Shown here in pieces: positions 16,588 through 24,174 of a stretch of DNA of 36,665 bases (the first letter of the stretch is position 1; each line of letters opens with the position of its first letter). The notes beneath the pieces were generated by a model. That model did no database searches and had not been told where the DNA came from. It worked only from the letters and a program-made list of their open reading frames with translations. Both the position numbers and the translations under genes were made by a program. The DNA is from Oscillospiraceae bacterium (GTDB lineage: Bacteria > Bacillota > Clostridia > Oscillospirales > Acutalibacteraceae): contig JALCPO010000018.1 of NCBI GenBank assembly GCA_022650455.1, forward strand, positions 1 through 36,665, in the 5' to 3' direction.

Positions 16588-17469
16588 TCATAAGTTCCTC
16601 TTTTGGCGGATCATTCTCAGGAACGCCGAAGCGGATTTGGAAAGGTGCTTGTCCTTATGATAAATTACGGAAAAATATCTCTTAAAGTCCAGCCCCCGGA
16701 TTTCCATTGTGTTCAGACTTTTCCGGGCAAGCTCCTGTTCCACCAGCCGGAACGGAAGGACGGAAACCCCCAGGCCGCAGGATACCGCTTGAATGATCGC
16801 TTCCGTACTGATGCTTTCCCATTCCGGAGTAACGGCGATCCCTTTGCTCAGCAGGGTGCTGTCGAAAAGCTCCCTGGTTCCGCTGCCCTTTTCCCTTAAA
16901 AGGAACGGCAGGCCGGTCAGCTCGTCGGGTGACACCTCTGTTTTTTTTGAAAAGGCGCTGTTTGCTCCGCAGACCAAAACGAGTTCATCCCTTAAAAATT
17001 TTTGCGCGATTATGCGGTCGGAATGGACGATTCCTTCTATCAGGGCGAAATCCAGCCGATTTTCCAGAACCTTTTTTTCGATAACCGCCGAATTGTCGAT
17101 TGCCACCTGAACCTTTATTTTGGGGTACATGGAATGGAACCGCTTCACATAACCCGGCATCAGGCATGTCCCGACCGTGACGCTGGAACCGACCCGCAGC
17201 AATCCGAAGGAATCCCAGTTTTTGATGCTGCACTCCGCGGCGTCAAACAAAGAGATGATTTGGCGGGAATACCGCAGCAGTTCCTCTCCCTGTTCCGTAA
17301 GATACAATTTATGCGATATTCTGTCGAAAAGCCGGACGCCATAGAAATCTTCCAGTTCTTTTATGGCAAGACTGACGGCGGGCTGTGCAACCCCGAGCGT
17401 TTCCGCAGCCGCCGTCACGCTGTTGGAGTCGCAGACGGTTGTAAAAATCTGCATGTGCCGAAGGGTCAT
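16588..17469 (-). CDS. LysR-type transcriptional regulator
   Basis: A 293-residue regulator with the N-terminal winged HTH (LRHMQIFTTVCDSNSVTAAA, then GVAQPAVSLAIKELE) and a periplasmic-binding-protein-like effector domain from about residue 90. It resembles the CysL/CbbR-like branch, but the effector cannot be read from sequence. It is transcribed divergently from a P-type proton ATPase. The two promoters overlap, so the ATPase gene and its own gene are the likely targets. It ends 54 bp before the FNR gene on the same strand and may be cotranscribed with it. ATG 17469 lies 10 nt after GGAG; GTG 17475 is a close alternative. Confidence 0.92.
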   Translation of the reverse strand: MTLRHMQIFTTVCDSNSVTAAAETLGVAQPAVSLAIKELEDFYGVRLFDRISHKLYLTEQGEELLRYSRQIISLFDAAECSIKNWDSFGLLRVGSSVTVGTCLMPGYVKRFHSMYPKIKVQVAIDNSAVIEKKVLENRLDFALIEGIVHSDRIIAQKFLRDELVLVCGANSAFSKKTEVSPDELTGLPFLLREKGSGTRELFDSTLLSKGIAVTPEWESISTEAIIQAVSCGLGVSVLPFRLVEQELARKSLNTMEIRGLDFKRYFSVIYHKDKHLSKSASAFLRMIRQKRNL

Positions 17470-17514
17470 TTCCACATATCTCCATTATAATTATTTTAAT
17501 ATGTATTCAATAAG

Positions 17515-17543
17515 ATTATATTATTTTACTTATGATTAGTCAA
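17515..17543 (-). promoter_or_regulatory. Promoter of the LysR gene
   Basis: TTGACT (17543-17538) and TATAAT (17520-17515) are 17 bp apart on the minus strand, a near-consensus sigma-A promoter. It overlaps the divergent ATPase promoter (17525-17553) over most of its length. Confidence 0.65.
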
Positions 17544-17553
17544 ACGCTATAAT
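17525..17553 (+). promoter_or_regulatory. Promoter of the proton ATPase gene
   Basis: TTTACT (17525-17530) and TATAAT (17548-17553) are 17 bp apart. The predicted start site near 17560 leaves a leader of about 48 nt before ATG 17608. The surrounding 17480-17560 sequence is very AT-rich and could hold LysR sites. Confidence 0.65.
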
Positions 17554-17607
17554 AAAAATACGACAGTCGGTTTCTGGTCGAATCAACAATCATCGAGGGT
17601 TTAAAAA

Positions 17608-20028
17608 ATGGATTTGCAGACTCGGGCTACCAACGAATATCGGGGTATGGCGCCGGAAAAAGCGATGGAAATTTTAAACAGCGGTTTGGACGGCCTTTCC
17701 GAGGCGGAAGCCGCCGAGCGGCTCCGCCGTTTCGGGCCGAATGAGATAAAAGAACGGAAAAGGGACCCGGTCTTGGTGTTCTTGAAACGGTACTGGGGTC
17801 CCATGCCTTGGCTTCTCGAATTTGCGATGGTGCTTACCGTCCTTCTGGGGCATAATACGGAGAGCATTTTAATCTTTATTCTGCTGACGGTCAATGCCAT
17901 CATCGGCTTTTTTCAGTCGCAAAATTCACAAAGGGCCGTGGAACTTCTGAAAAAGCGGCTGCACATCCGGGCGAAGGTTCTCCGGAACGGCCAATGGACC
18001 CTGAAAGACGCGAAAGAGATCGTACCGGGAGATATTCTGAAATTGAAGCTCGGCGATTTGGTTCCCGCCGACGCCTTCGTCCTGAACGGAGAAATCTCCG
18101 TGGATGCTTCGTCCCTTACCGGCGAGTCTCTGCCGCAGGACGCCCGTTCATCCGACGTCGCCTGTTCCGGTTCGATCGTCAGGCGGGGGGAAGCCTCCTG
18201 CATTGTGGTAAATACGGGAATACGCACATATTTCGGGAAGACCGTTTCGCTTGTGCAGATCGCCCGGCCGAAGTCGAAACAGCAGGAGCTTATGTTCGGA
18301 ATCGTCCGGTCCATGATGGCGCTGGGCGTTGCGGCGTCCATCGTGGTTTCCTGCTACGCCGCTTATCTGCACAGGGACATCTTTTCCATCTTGTCCCTGG
18401 TCACGGTATTTTTGATCGGCGCGGTACCCGTTGCGCTCCCGGCCGTCATGACGATTGTGCAGGCCGTCGGGGCGCTTGACCTGTCAAAAAAAGGGGTGCT
18501 GGTCACAAGGCTGGATTCCATCGAGGACGCTGCTTGCGTCGACGTCTTTTGCTTTGATAAGACCGGGACCATTACGCAGAACCGGCTTGCAGTGTCGGAT
18601 TGCAGAGCCCTTGCCCCTTATGGGGAGGAACAGGTCGTGAAGCTGGCCGCGCTGGCATCCAGGGAAGAAGAGATGGACGCCATCGACACGGCCGTTTTAC
18701 GGTATTCCGAAACCCGCGGCATCCGTCTGGAAGGGTGCCGGCAGCTTTCCTATCTTCCGTTCGACCCGGCCAGAAAACGGACGGAAGCAGTTGTTGAAAT
18801 GGAACGTCGGAACTATCTCATTGCAAAGGGGGCGCCGTCGGCCATTCGGAAGCTCTGCGGTCCATTGAGCCCTCGGGCGGAGAAAGAAGCGGAAAACGCC
18901 GCCAACGTGTTTTCCGCAAGAGGCTGCCGGACGATCGCCATAGCGGTCAGCGATGCCGCGGAAGGCGAAAATTTTCACCTGGCCGGTCTTTTGGCGCTTT
19001 CCGACCCGCCGCGCGGGGATTCCAAAGCGATGATCCAAAGGATCAAAAGTCTTGGAATCCGGCCTTTCCTGCTGACGGGGGACAGCCAGGCAATCGCCCG
19101 TGAAGTCGCGGAGCAGGTCGGCATCGGGAGCCGGATTCGCCGGGCAGGGGAGAGGAAGGGCTTAAACCGGGAAGAGCAGATTGCCCGGATTGACCAGAGC
19201 GACGGATTTGCAGAGGTCTACCCGGAAGACAAATTTCAAATTGTTCAACTGTTGCAGAATGCGGGACATATGGTCGGCATGACCGGAGACGGTGTCAACG
19301 ATTCCCCGGCTTTGAAGCAGGCGGAGCTCGGCACGGCGGTCAGCAGCGCGACGGATGTCGCGAAGGCGTCCGCCGGAGTTGTACTGACAAAACCGGGTTT
19401 AAGCGAAATAATTGACACGATCGGCACAAGCCGCCAAACGTACCAGCGGATGCTGACCTGGGTGATCAATAAAGTCACGAAGGTCGTTGAGGTCGTGGTC
19501 CTTTTTACGGCCGGTTATTTTTGGATGCACAATATGATCATCTCTCTCCTCGGCATGTCGCTGCTGGTTTTCGCGAACGATTTCGTGACCATGTCCATCG
19601 CGACGGACCGCGTTGTTTCAACGGAATCGCCCAATTCCTGGAAAATGAAAAGTATCGTCTCCGTTTCCACGATCCTCGGTGCCCTGTTTGCGCTGGAAGA
19701 CTTGTTCGTTGTCTGGGTCGGTATCTCCGTCTTTCATCTGACCTACAGCGCGCTTTGTACGCTGGTCCTGCTCAGCCTGGTTTTCAATACGCAGTTCCGG
19801 ATTCTGTCGGTTCGGGAACGCCGGCATTTCTGGTCCTCTCTGCCCGGCGGAAAGCTGCTTTTCATCAACCTCGCAACCATGACCGGTTTCGCACTGCTCG
19901 GCGTATCCGGCGGAATAGTGCCCGCGCTCGAGCCCGGACAGATCGCCGCCCTGCTCGGAATTGCAATTTTTTTTATGGGGATCATCGACTTTATAAAATA
20001 CGGGTTGTTCCGGGCCTTTCACATCTGA
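17608..20028 (+). CDS. P-type H+-ATPase, plasma-membrane (P3A) type
   Basis: Membrane proton pump of 806 residues. The actuator motif TGES is at 171-174 and the M4 motif PVALP at 274-278. The phosphorylation site is D317 in DKTGTIT, and the hinge TGDGVND is at 559-565. M6 has ND at 657-658 (FANDFVTMSIATDRV), matching the N-D pair of plant AHA2 in which D684 is the proton acceptor. No long C-terminal autoinhibitory domain is present. There are no N-terminal metal-binding cysteines, and the intramembrane CPC motif of metal pumps is absent, so proton export is the best call. The start is supported by GAGGG 9 nt upstream. A role in acid tolerance beside a formate-producing module is inferred. Confidence 0.9.
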   Translation: MDLQTRATNEYRGMAPEKAMEILNSGLDGLSEAEAAERLRRFGPNEIKERKRDPVLVFLKRYWGPMPWLLEFAMVLTVLLGHNTESILIFILLTVNAIIGFFQSQNSQRAVELLKKRLHIRAKVLRNGQWTLKDAKEIVPGDILKLKLGDLVPADAFVLNGEISVDASSLTGESLPQDARSSDVACSGSIVRRGEASCIVVNTGIRTYFGKTVSLVQIARPKSKQQELMFGIVRSMMALGVAASIVVSCYAAYLHRDIFSILSLVTVFLIGAVPVALPAVMTIVQAVGALDLSKKGVLVTRLDSIEDAACVDVFCFDKTGTITQNRLAVSDCRALAPYGEEQVVKLAALASREEEMDAIDTAVLRYSETRGIRLEGCRQLSYLPFDPARKRTEAVVEMERRNYLIAKGAPSAIRKLCGPLSPRAEKEAENAANVFSARGCRTIAIAVSDAAEGENFHLAGLLALSDPPRGDSKAMIQRIKSLGIRPFLLTGDSQAIAREVAEQVGIGSRIRRAGERKGLNREEQIARIDQSDGFAEVYPEDKFQIVQLLQNAGHMVGMTGDGVNDSPALKQAELGTAVSSATDVAKASAGVVLTKPGLSEIIDTIGTSRQTYQRMLTWVINKVTKVVEVVVLFTAGYFWMHNMIISLLGMSLLVFANDFVTMSIATDRVVSTESPNSWKMKSIVSVSTILGALFALEDLFVVWVGISVFHLTYSALCTLVLLSLVFNTQFRILSVRERRHFWSSLPGGKLLFINLATMTGFALLGVSGGIVPALEPGQIAALLGIAIFFMGIIDFIKYGLFRAFHI

Positions 20029-20162
20029 CATCCACCGATATGCCGCGGGCGGTGATTTCATGCTGTTCCGGATCGCTTCACGGACCAGGTTGGCGCTTCG
20101 GCCCCCCTGCGTGCATGGCAGGACGGCGGGGGAAAGAAATCTCAATTGTGTTTTCAGCGCAT

Positions 20163-20852
20163 TTAGTCCCCGACTCCGAAGTCGGTATTTCGGTATAAAA
20201 TTTCAAGAGAGGGATCCTCATTGAGATAGGCGTATTTTTCCTTAAACCACTCGGCCAGTTTGGGGTCCTGACGAATCGCGGTGGAATTGTTATTGAAAAC
20301 GTTGACGGTTCCCAAACGAAAATATTTTTTCAAAATTCGGATGTCACGGTCGATCATTTCTTTTGTCTGTCCTTTGATACAGACCATCATGCAGGGGGAA
20401 TCAAAGTAGGACGCCACTTCTTCCGGTGTGCGGAAGGGAGCGTGCTTATTCAGTACCTTTTCCCGGAAATTATAATCAAACGTTTCGACGCCGATTTTAA
20501 AGGTAATGGGAACGCCCATGAATTCCCGCATTTTTTGCAGCCGATGGCGGTAAATCCAGTGACTTTCCAAAAACAGCCGCCGTATGTTTTTCTCCTTGAT
20601 GATTTGGCGAATCAGAACAAGCGTATTCTTCGGCAGCTCGAAACAACTGCCCGAATTGATAACTTCCAGCACGCCGGTCCGGCCGCTTACCCGGGAAAGA
20701 ACTTGGGAATTCACGTTTGCCATTTCCGCTTCATCGTTCGAATTGTCCGAGATATAATCGCAAAAGGAGCATTTTCCCCAGATACAGGGGCGGCCTTTCA
20801 GCAGTACGATTTCCCTTGGATTTTTTTTCGTGATCAGGTTATAACGTTCCAT
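20163..20852 (-). CDS. Radical SAM protein with CX4CX2C motif, probable queuine lyase (QueL-like)
   Basis: A small (229-residue) radical SAM-like protein. The cluster cysteines are C23, C28 and C31 (CIWGKCSFC), which is CX4CX2C rather than the standard CX3CX2C. A GVETFDYNFREKVLNKHAPF segment resembles the SAM-binding barrel of this superfamily. The gene overlaps the ECF S component by 14 bp and ends the operon controlled by the preQ1 riboswitch. QueL of Clostridioides difficile is a radical SAM enzyme that releases queuine from queuosine 5'-phosphate, and the context here fits a QueL-type role. The assignment to QueL is inference from context and general size, not from alignment. ATG 20852 follows a GGGGGA site. 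Confidence 0.6.
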   Translation of the reverse strand: MERYNLITKKNPREIVLLKGRPCIWGKCSFCDYISDNSNDEAEMANVNSQVLSRVSGRTGVLEVINSGSCFELPKNTLVLIRQIIKEKNIRRLFLESHWIYRHRLQKMREFMGVPITFKIGVETFDYNFREKVLNKHAPFRTPEEVASYFDSPCMMVCIKGQTKEMIDRDIRILKKYFRLGTVNVFNNNSTAIRQDPKLAEWFKEKYAYLNEDPSLEILYRNTDFGVGD

Positions 20853-21414
20853 TTGATTTTCCCCCGCTCAACAGTTTTCGGAACCGGCCGCCCAGGCGCG
20901 ACGACGCGATGCTGACGATGCTGACCGATAGGATCCGATCCAGATAATCCGTCAGAATCTGTACCAGGAAGGTACTGGCCACCATGCTGAGCCCAACGCG
21001 GTGCAGAACCTGCACCAGCATTGAGGAACCGGAGGAGGTTACGCCCCCGAACAAAAACGCGGCGATGCAGGAGCTGACGATGGTTCCGGGCACGGTTAAA
21101 AAGAGAACGCCCAGGAGAAATTTTTTCTTCCGGAACCAGCCGGAGCGGGACAGGAACCCCGCAAGCAGGCCGGTTATCATTCCTGCCGGCATAAAGTAGA
21201 AAGCGTAGGGGTCAGAGGTGATGCCGCTGAAAATACTGCTCAGGCAGGCGGTCGTCAGCCCGAAAACGGGCCCGAGCAGGACGGAATTGAGTACGGTCCC
21301 AATGCTGTCCAGATAAATGGGAAGCCGTAAGGCAAGGGCGATGGATGCGCCGACGATGTTGATTGCCGTACAGAACGCGGTAACCGTTATTTTTACCGTG
21401 GGACTCCGTTTCAT
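20839..21414 (-). CDS. ECF transporter S component, probably for queuosine/queuine (QrtT-like)
   Basis: Integral-membrane substrate-binding subunit of an energy-coupling factor importer, 191 residues with about six hydrophobic segments. The LPIYLDSIGTVLNSVLLGP and FYFMPAGMITGLLAGFLSR stretches are typical of this S-component group. The ATG overlaps the nucleoside hydrolase stop (ATGA at 21411-21414), so translation is coupled. The EcfA/EcfT module is not in the window and is presumably shared. The ligand is inferred from the upstream preQ1-I riboswitch and the flanking nucleoside hydrolase and radical SAM genes. A different purine-like ligand remains possible. Confidence 0.8.
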   Translation of the reverse strand: MKRSPTVKITVTAFCTAINIVGASIALALRLPIYLDSIGTVLNSVLLGPVFGLTTACLSSIFSGITSDPYAFYFMPAGMITGLLAGFLSRSGWFRKKKFLLGVLFLTVPGTIVSSCIAAFLFGGVTSSGSSMLVQVLHRVGLSMVASTFLVQILTDYLDRILSVSIVSIASSRLGGRFRKLLSGGKSNGTL

Positions 21415-22400
21415 GATACGGCACCACCCGCCATAATTTTAGCCAGAACCGTCCGGACCGAAGCGGATTCTTTGCGAAAAACTCGGGAGACAAACATCGT
21501 CATGAAGGCGAGCGGGTCGGTCTGGGTGAGCACATGGCTGTTCGGGTCCCTGTGCCAGAAATTCATGGAATCCACAACGGATTGCCCCATGCAGAGGCCC
21601 CCGGTTTCAACAGCGGTATAAGCGTCGAAACCATGGCAGATGTCGGGGTCGACGGTATAAGCCACGGCCAGGGGGTCGTTGATCACGCAGCCGATCATTT
21701 TCTCCTGCTTCCAATGAAAATCGCAGTAGAACCGGGTGATTTTCCGAATAAAATCCGCCGTATGCGGATTCAGAACATGCATATATTCCAGAATATTTGG
21801 TGTCAGAACGATCTTGCGGGTGACGTCGAGGCCGACCATATGGATCGGTTTCCCCAGATTCGCAAAGACCTCGCCGGCGGCGTCCGGGTCGCACCAGTAG
21901 TTGTATTCCGCCACGGGGGAGCAGTTGCCGTAACTCCTGAAATTTCCGCCCATGGAAACCAGGCGGCCCAGATTTTGAAAGGCATTTTGTTTTTTTCGCA
22001 GGGCCAATGCAAGATTGGTCAACGGTCCAAGGGCGACAATCGTAAGTGCTTCTGTCTGACACAGGGTGTCCAAGATGAAGTCGACGGCGCCGGAATGCCA
22101 GGAAACACCCTCTGCCGGTGGAATTCCGCTTTCGCCCAGGCCGTCCTCACCGTGGGTATCCTGAGCGCTGATGTATCTGCGTACCAGAGGCTTTTCAGCC
22201 CCGCAGTAGACCGGAATGTCCGGCCGGTTCATGAACTGAAGAACGCGAAGAACATTGTCCGCCCCCAATTCGGCCGGTACGTTTCCGCAGACGGTGGTGA
22301 TTCCGCAAATGTGCAGTTCCGGAGAGGACAACGCCAGCATCAGCGCCAAAGCATCGTCGATTCCGGGATCGTAGTCCAGAATGATTTTCTTTTTTTCCAA
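21411..22400 (-). CDS. Inosine/uridine-preferring-type nucleoside hydrolase
   Basis: N-ribosyl hydrolase of 329 residues. The calcium-binding signature is at residues 9-16 (DYDPGIDD), with LGPLTNLALAL and the late NDPLAVAY aspartate of the family. It is cytoplasmic, with no signal peptide. The start is TTG at 22400, placed 8 nt after AAAGGAG; the nearby ATG at 22407 is out of frame and only one base from that site. It is the first gene of the preQ1-regulated operon, overlapping the ECF S component by 4 bp. In this setting it may release queuine from imported queuosine, or salvage a related nucleoside. Substrate is inferred. Confidence 0.9.
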   Translation of the reverse strand: MEKKKIILDYDPGIDDALALMLALSSPELHICGITTVCGNVPAELGADNVLRVLQFMNRPDIPVYCGAEKPLVRRYISAQDTHGEDGLGESGIPPAEGVSWHSGAVDFILDTLCQTEALTIVALGPLTNLALALRKKQNAFQNLGRLVSMGGNFRSYGNCSPVAEYNYWCDPDAAGEVFANLGKPIHMVGLDVTRKIVLTPNILEYMHVLNPHTADFIRKITRFYCDFHWKQEKMIGCVINDPLAVAYTVDPDICHGFDAYTAVETGGLCMGQSVVDSMNFWHRDPNSHVLTQTDPLAFMTMFVSRVFRKESASVRTVLAKIMAGGAVS

Positions 22401-22506
22401 AGTTCATGCTCCTTTTCCTTGCGGGTACCCTTTTGGGCTTTTGAAAGAATTTCAGTATAATCCGGGGAAATCCGTACAGGGCTTCACGCCGTCGCAAAAT
22501 AAAAAA

Positions 22507-22531
22507 GCCATGTCCCTGCTAAGGACATGGC
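22507..22531 (-). terminator. Riboswitch-controlled intrinsic terminator
   Basis: A perfect 9-bp stem, GCCATGTCC/GGACATGGC, with a 7-nt loop is followed on the minus strand by TTTTTTATTTT. The 5' arm and loop contain TCCTTAG (22525-22519), which can instead pair with CTAAGGA at the 3' end of the aptamer. Confidence 0.9.
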
Positions 22532-22555
22532 TAAACTGCTCGCGCACATCATTCC

Positions 22556-22589
22556 TTAGTTTTTTATACTGGGAGGTTCTCGAACCAGT
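22556..22589 (-). ncRNA. preQ1-I riboswitch aptamer
   Basis: On the minus strand a 5-bp P1 stem, ACTGG (22589-22585) with CCAGT (22572-22568), encloses a 12-nt loop TTCGAGAACCTC. It is followed directly by ATAAAAAACTAA (22567-22556), the A-rich tail that is identical in the Bacillus queC aptamer as I recall it. Tail plus stem geometry define the class I preQ1 H-type pseudoknot. It precedes an intrinsic terminator and the nucleoside hydrolase operon. A small CAGGGA/TCCCTG hairpin lies just upstream. The 321-bp gap between 22400 and 22722 holds this leader and its promoter. Confidence 0.88.
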
Positions 22590-22623
22590 CCAGGGAAAGG
22601 TCCCTGCTTTTCTTTTCATAACG

Positions 22624-22653
22624 ATTATAACTCATGACGAGCGTGTCTTGCAA
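22624..22653 (-). promoter_or_regulatory. Promoter of the preQ1-controlled operon
   Basis: TATAAT (22629-22624) with TTGCAA (22653-22648) 18 bp upstream on the minus strand. The predicted start is near 22617, giving a leader of about 217 nt that contains the aptamer and terminator. Confidence 0.65.
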
Positions 22654-22721
22654 GTATGCTCATGGGCTTTTATCGTTTTGGCGGTAAAAATCGAATCCCG
22701 TTGCGAATAAAAAAGAAAATA

Positions 22722-23081
22722 CTATTTCCCCTGCATTTGATATTGGATCCACGCCATCAGCAGATTTACGATTTTTTCCTGCTGCCGTTCATTCAGCTCG
22801 GATCCCTTCGGGACGCGATACCACTTGTTGAGGCATCCCCGGCAGCAACAGGCGCAGGCGTGCTGCGCGATAAAGACCGGATGACCGTGCATCGGCGTCT
22901 GTTTCCCGTCGTTGGGAATAACGGCCGGTGCCAGCCGCTGACGGATGAAGTCCTGCGCGTGGCGGCGAATGGTATCCATGCCCTTTTCCCGCACGTAAGC
23001 CTTATCCTTTTCTTTTAGGGCGAAACCGGCCCGGAATTTCGAAATTTTCAGTTTGTTCAGCGCTTCGTCGATGGTCTGCAT
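22722..23081 (-). CDS. DUF4186 family protein
   Basis: A 119-residue soluble protein of unknown function. The conserved core runs through KFRAGFALKEKDKAYVREKG and TIRRHAQDFIRQRLAP, then HGHPVFIAQH. A cysteine-rich segment CACCCRGC follows, which suggests metal binding, and it ends in a helix IVNLLMAWIQYQ. I recognise this as the DUF4186 family from the HPVFIAQHA...CCCRGC block. ATG 23081 lies 9 nt after AAAGG; ATG 23087 is also in frame but too close to it. It is monocistronic between the tRNA-Trp terminator and the preQ1 operon promoter. The context gives no function. Confidence 0.82.
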   Translation of the reverse strand: MQTIDEALNKLKISKFRAGFALKEKDKAYVREKGMDTIRRHAQDFIRQRLAPAVIPNDGKQTPMHGHPVFIAQHACACCCRGCLNKWYRVPKGSELNERQQEKIVNLLMAWIQYQMQGK

Positions 23082-23174
23082 ATGCATTCGCCTTTGCTTT
23101 TCATTCTCCTGACGGCGTGGGAGAGAAGCGGCGCCGCCTTCGGCCGAACTCCCGGCATAGGAGATCAAAGCCCA

Positions 23175-23209
23175 TAAAAAAACTCAGAATCCGTATTCCT
23201 CGCGGATTC
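23175..23209 (-). terminator. Terminator of tRNA-Trp
   Basis: A 7-bp stem GAATCCG/CGGATTC (23203-23209 with 23187-23193) is followed on the minus strand by TGAGTTTTTTT. It starts 13 bp after the tRNA 3' end. Confidence 0.8.
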
Positions 23210-23221
23210 CAAGTCATTGTT

Positions 23222-23297
23222 TGGCAGGGGCAGAAGGATTTGAACCCTCGGCACGCGGTTTTGGAGACCGCTGCTCTACCAGCTGAGCTATACCCCT
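23222..23297 (-). tRNA. tRNA-Trp (anticodon CCA)
   Basis: A 76-nt cloverleaf on the minus strand. The acceptor stem AGGGGTA pairs with TGCCCCT, followed by discriminator G and an encoded CCA. The D arm contains AGCTCAGCTGGTAGAGC. The anticodon arm GCGGT-CTCCAAA-ACCGC shows anticodon CCA, and the T arm contains GGTTCAAATCC. It stands alone with its own consensus promoter and terminator. Confidence 0.97.
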
Positions 23298-23320
23298 AAA
23301 TCTTCTTTAAGACAAACAGC

Positions 23321-23349
23321 ATTATATCTTTTTTATCCCGATCTGTCAA
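23321..23349 (-). promoter_or_regulatory. Consensus promoter of tRNA-Trp
   Basis: TTGACA (23349-23344) and TATAAT (23326-23321) with a 17-bp spacer on the minus strand: a fully consensus sigma-A promoter 24 bp before the tRNA 5' end. Confidence 0.88.
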
Positions 23350-23431
23350 GCCCGAAGCGCTCTGTTTTGGGGTGCGGAGGCCGTTTCTGCCGTGTCTAGG
23401 CCGAGCGCAACCGTCAAAAGATGAGGACATT

Positions 23432-23941
23432 CTAAGCCATCAGACTTTGAAATGTCTTTTCCTCTGCGGCGATGTCGCTTCCCACGGCAACCAAAACATA
23501 CCGGCCGTGACGGATGAGAAGAAAATCTTTCAGCTGGTTGTACTGCGTTGGGTTCAGACTTTTAAACCCGGCCGCCTTGGTGCTGATGTGTGCGTTGACG
23601 GAAGTCTGCAGCCGGTCGAAAGCCGATTGGTCGGTCAGCAGAAAGCAGGCCAGCTCGGAAGCGCTTTCCGAGGATTTGCTCATGTAGAGGGAAAAATCGG
23701 AGATGGTTCCGTCCGGTATGTCGTAATGCTTTGAAATTTGGCTTTTATCCACTTTGACAAAATCGGTGTCTTTCAGGTCGCTGATAATTTTATCCGTGAC
23801 CTGATCCGGAGTATAGCGGACATAATCTTCTTTCCACCGGTTGAACATGTAGAATCCGGCCAAAAACAGGAGAAAAGCGCAGAGCAGAAAAGAAACCGAA
23901 AGGATCAGCCATTTTTTGTTACCAAAAATGAATTCCGTCAC
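23432..23941 (-). CDS. DUF4358 family membrane-anchored protein
   Basis: A 169-residue protein of unknown function. One N-terminal transmembrane segment at about residues 11-32 is followed by an extracytoplasmic domain. That domain has the pattern of DUF4358: a D..F.KVD.S.....Y.I.D start, a SESASELACFLLTD core, and a final YVLVAVGSD strand. GTG 23941 is chosen because AAAGGAG lies 8 nt upstream; the in-frame ATG at 23962 precedes that site. It is monocistronic between pfkA and tRNA-Trp. Function cannot be inferred from neighbours. Confidence 0.75.
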   Translation of the reverse strand: MTEFIFGNKKWLILSVSFLLCAFLLFLAGFYMFNRWKEDYVRYTPDQVTDKIISDLKDTDFVKVDKSQISKHYDIPDGTISDFSLYMSKSSESASELACFLLTDQSAFDRLQTSVNAHISTKAAGFKSLNPTQYNQLKDFLLIRHGRYVLVAVGSDIAAEEKTFQSLMA

Positions 23942-24124
23942 CCGAACCTCTCCTTTCCGCATTGCGATAAATTTGTTCCATTGTTTTTGTATTCTACATG
24001 ATTAAGTGCAAAATATAATTATAAAAAAGAAATTGGTTTTTGAAGCAAACAAATTTCGCGTCGCTGAGGAAAGTAAATTGTTGCAATTGATCCAAAGGGC
24101 GGGCTCCATCCGATGAATTTCTGG

Positions 24125-24158
24125 AAAAAAGAGAACGGCGGCGCTTTGAAGCGCCGCC
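24125..24158 (-). terminator. Terminator of pfkA
   Basis: Inverted arms GGCGGCGCTT (24137-24146) and AAGCGCCGCC (24149-24158) form a strong GC hairpin. On the minus strand it is followed by GTTCTCTTTTTT. It starts 17 bp after the pfkA stop; a plus-strand TTTTTT on the other side could make it bidirectional. Confidence 0.85.
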
Positions 24159-24174
24159 ATGTTTTTTGCAGCAA

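Noticed and set aside
20029..20162. Search for a terminator between the ATPase and the radical SAM gene
   Set aside because: No stem followed by a T-run on either strand was found in this 134-bp convergent gap.
24000..24130. GAGGAAAGT and GGGCGGGCTCC stretch that resembles part of an RNase P or other structured RNA
   Set aside because: The gap is far too short for RNase P RNA and the other conserved segments are missing. I see no supported RNA gene here.
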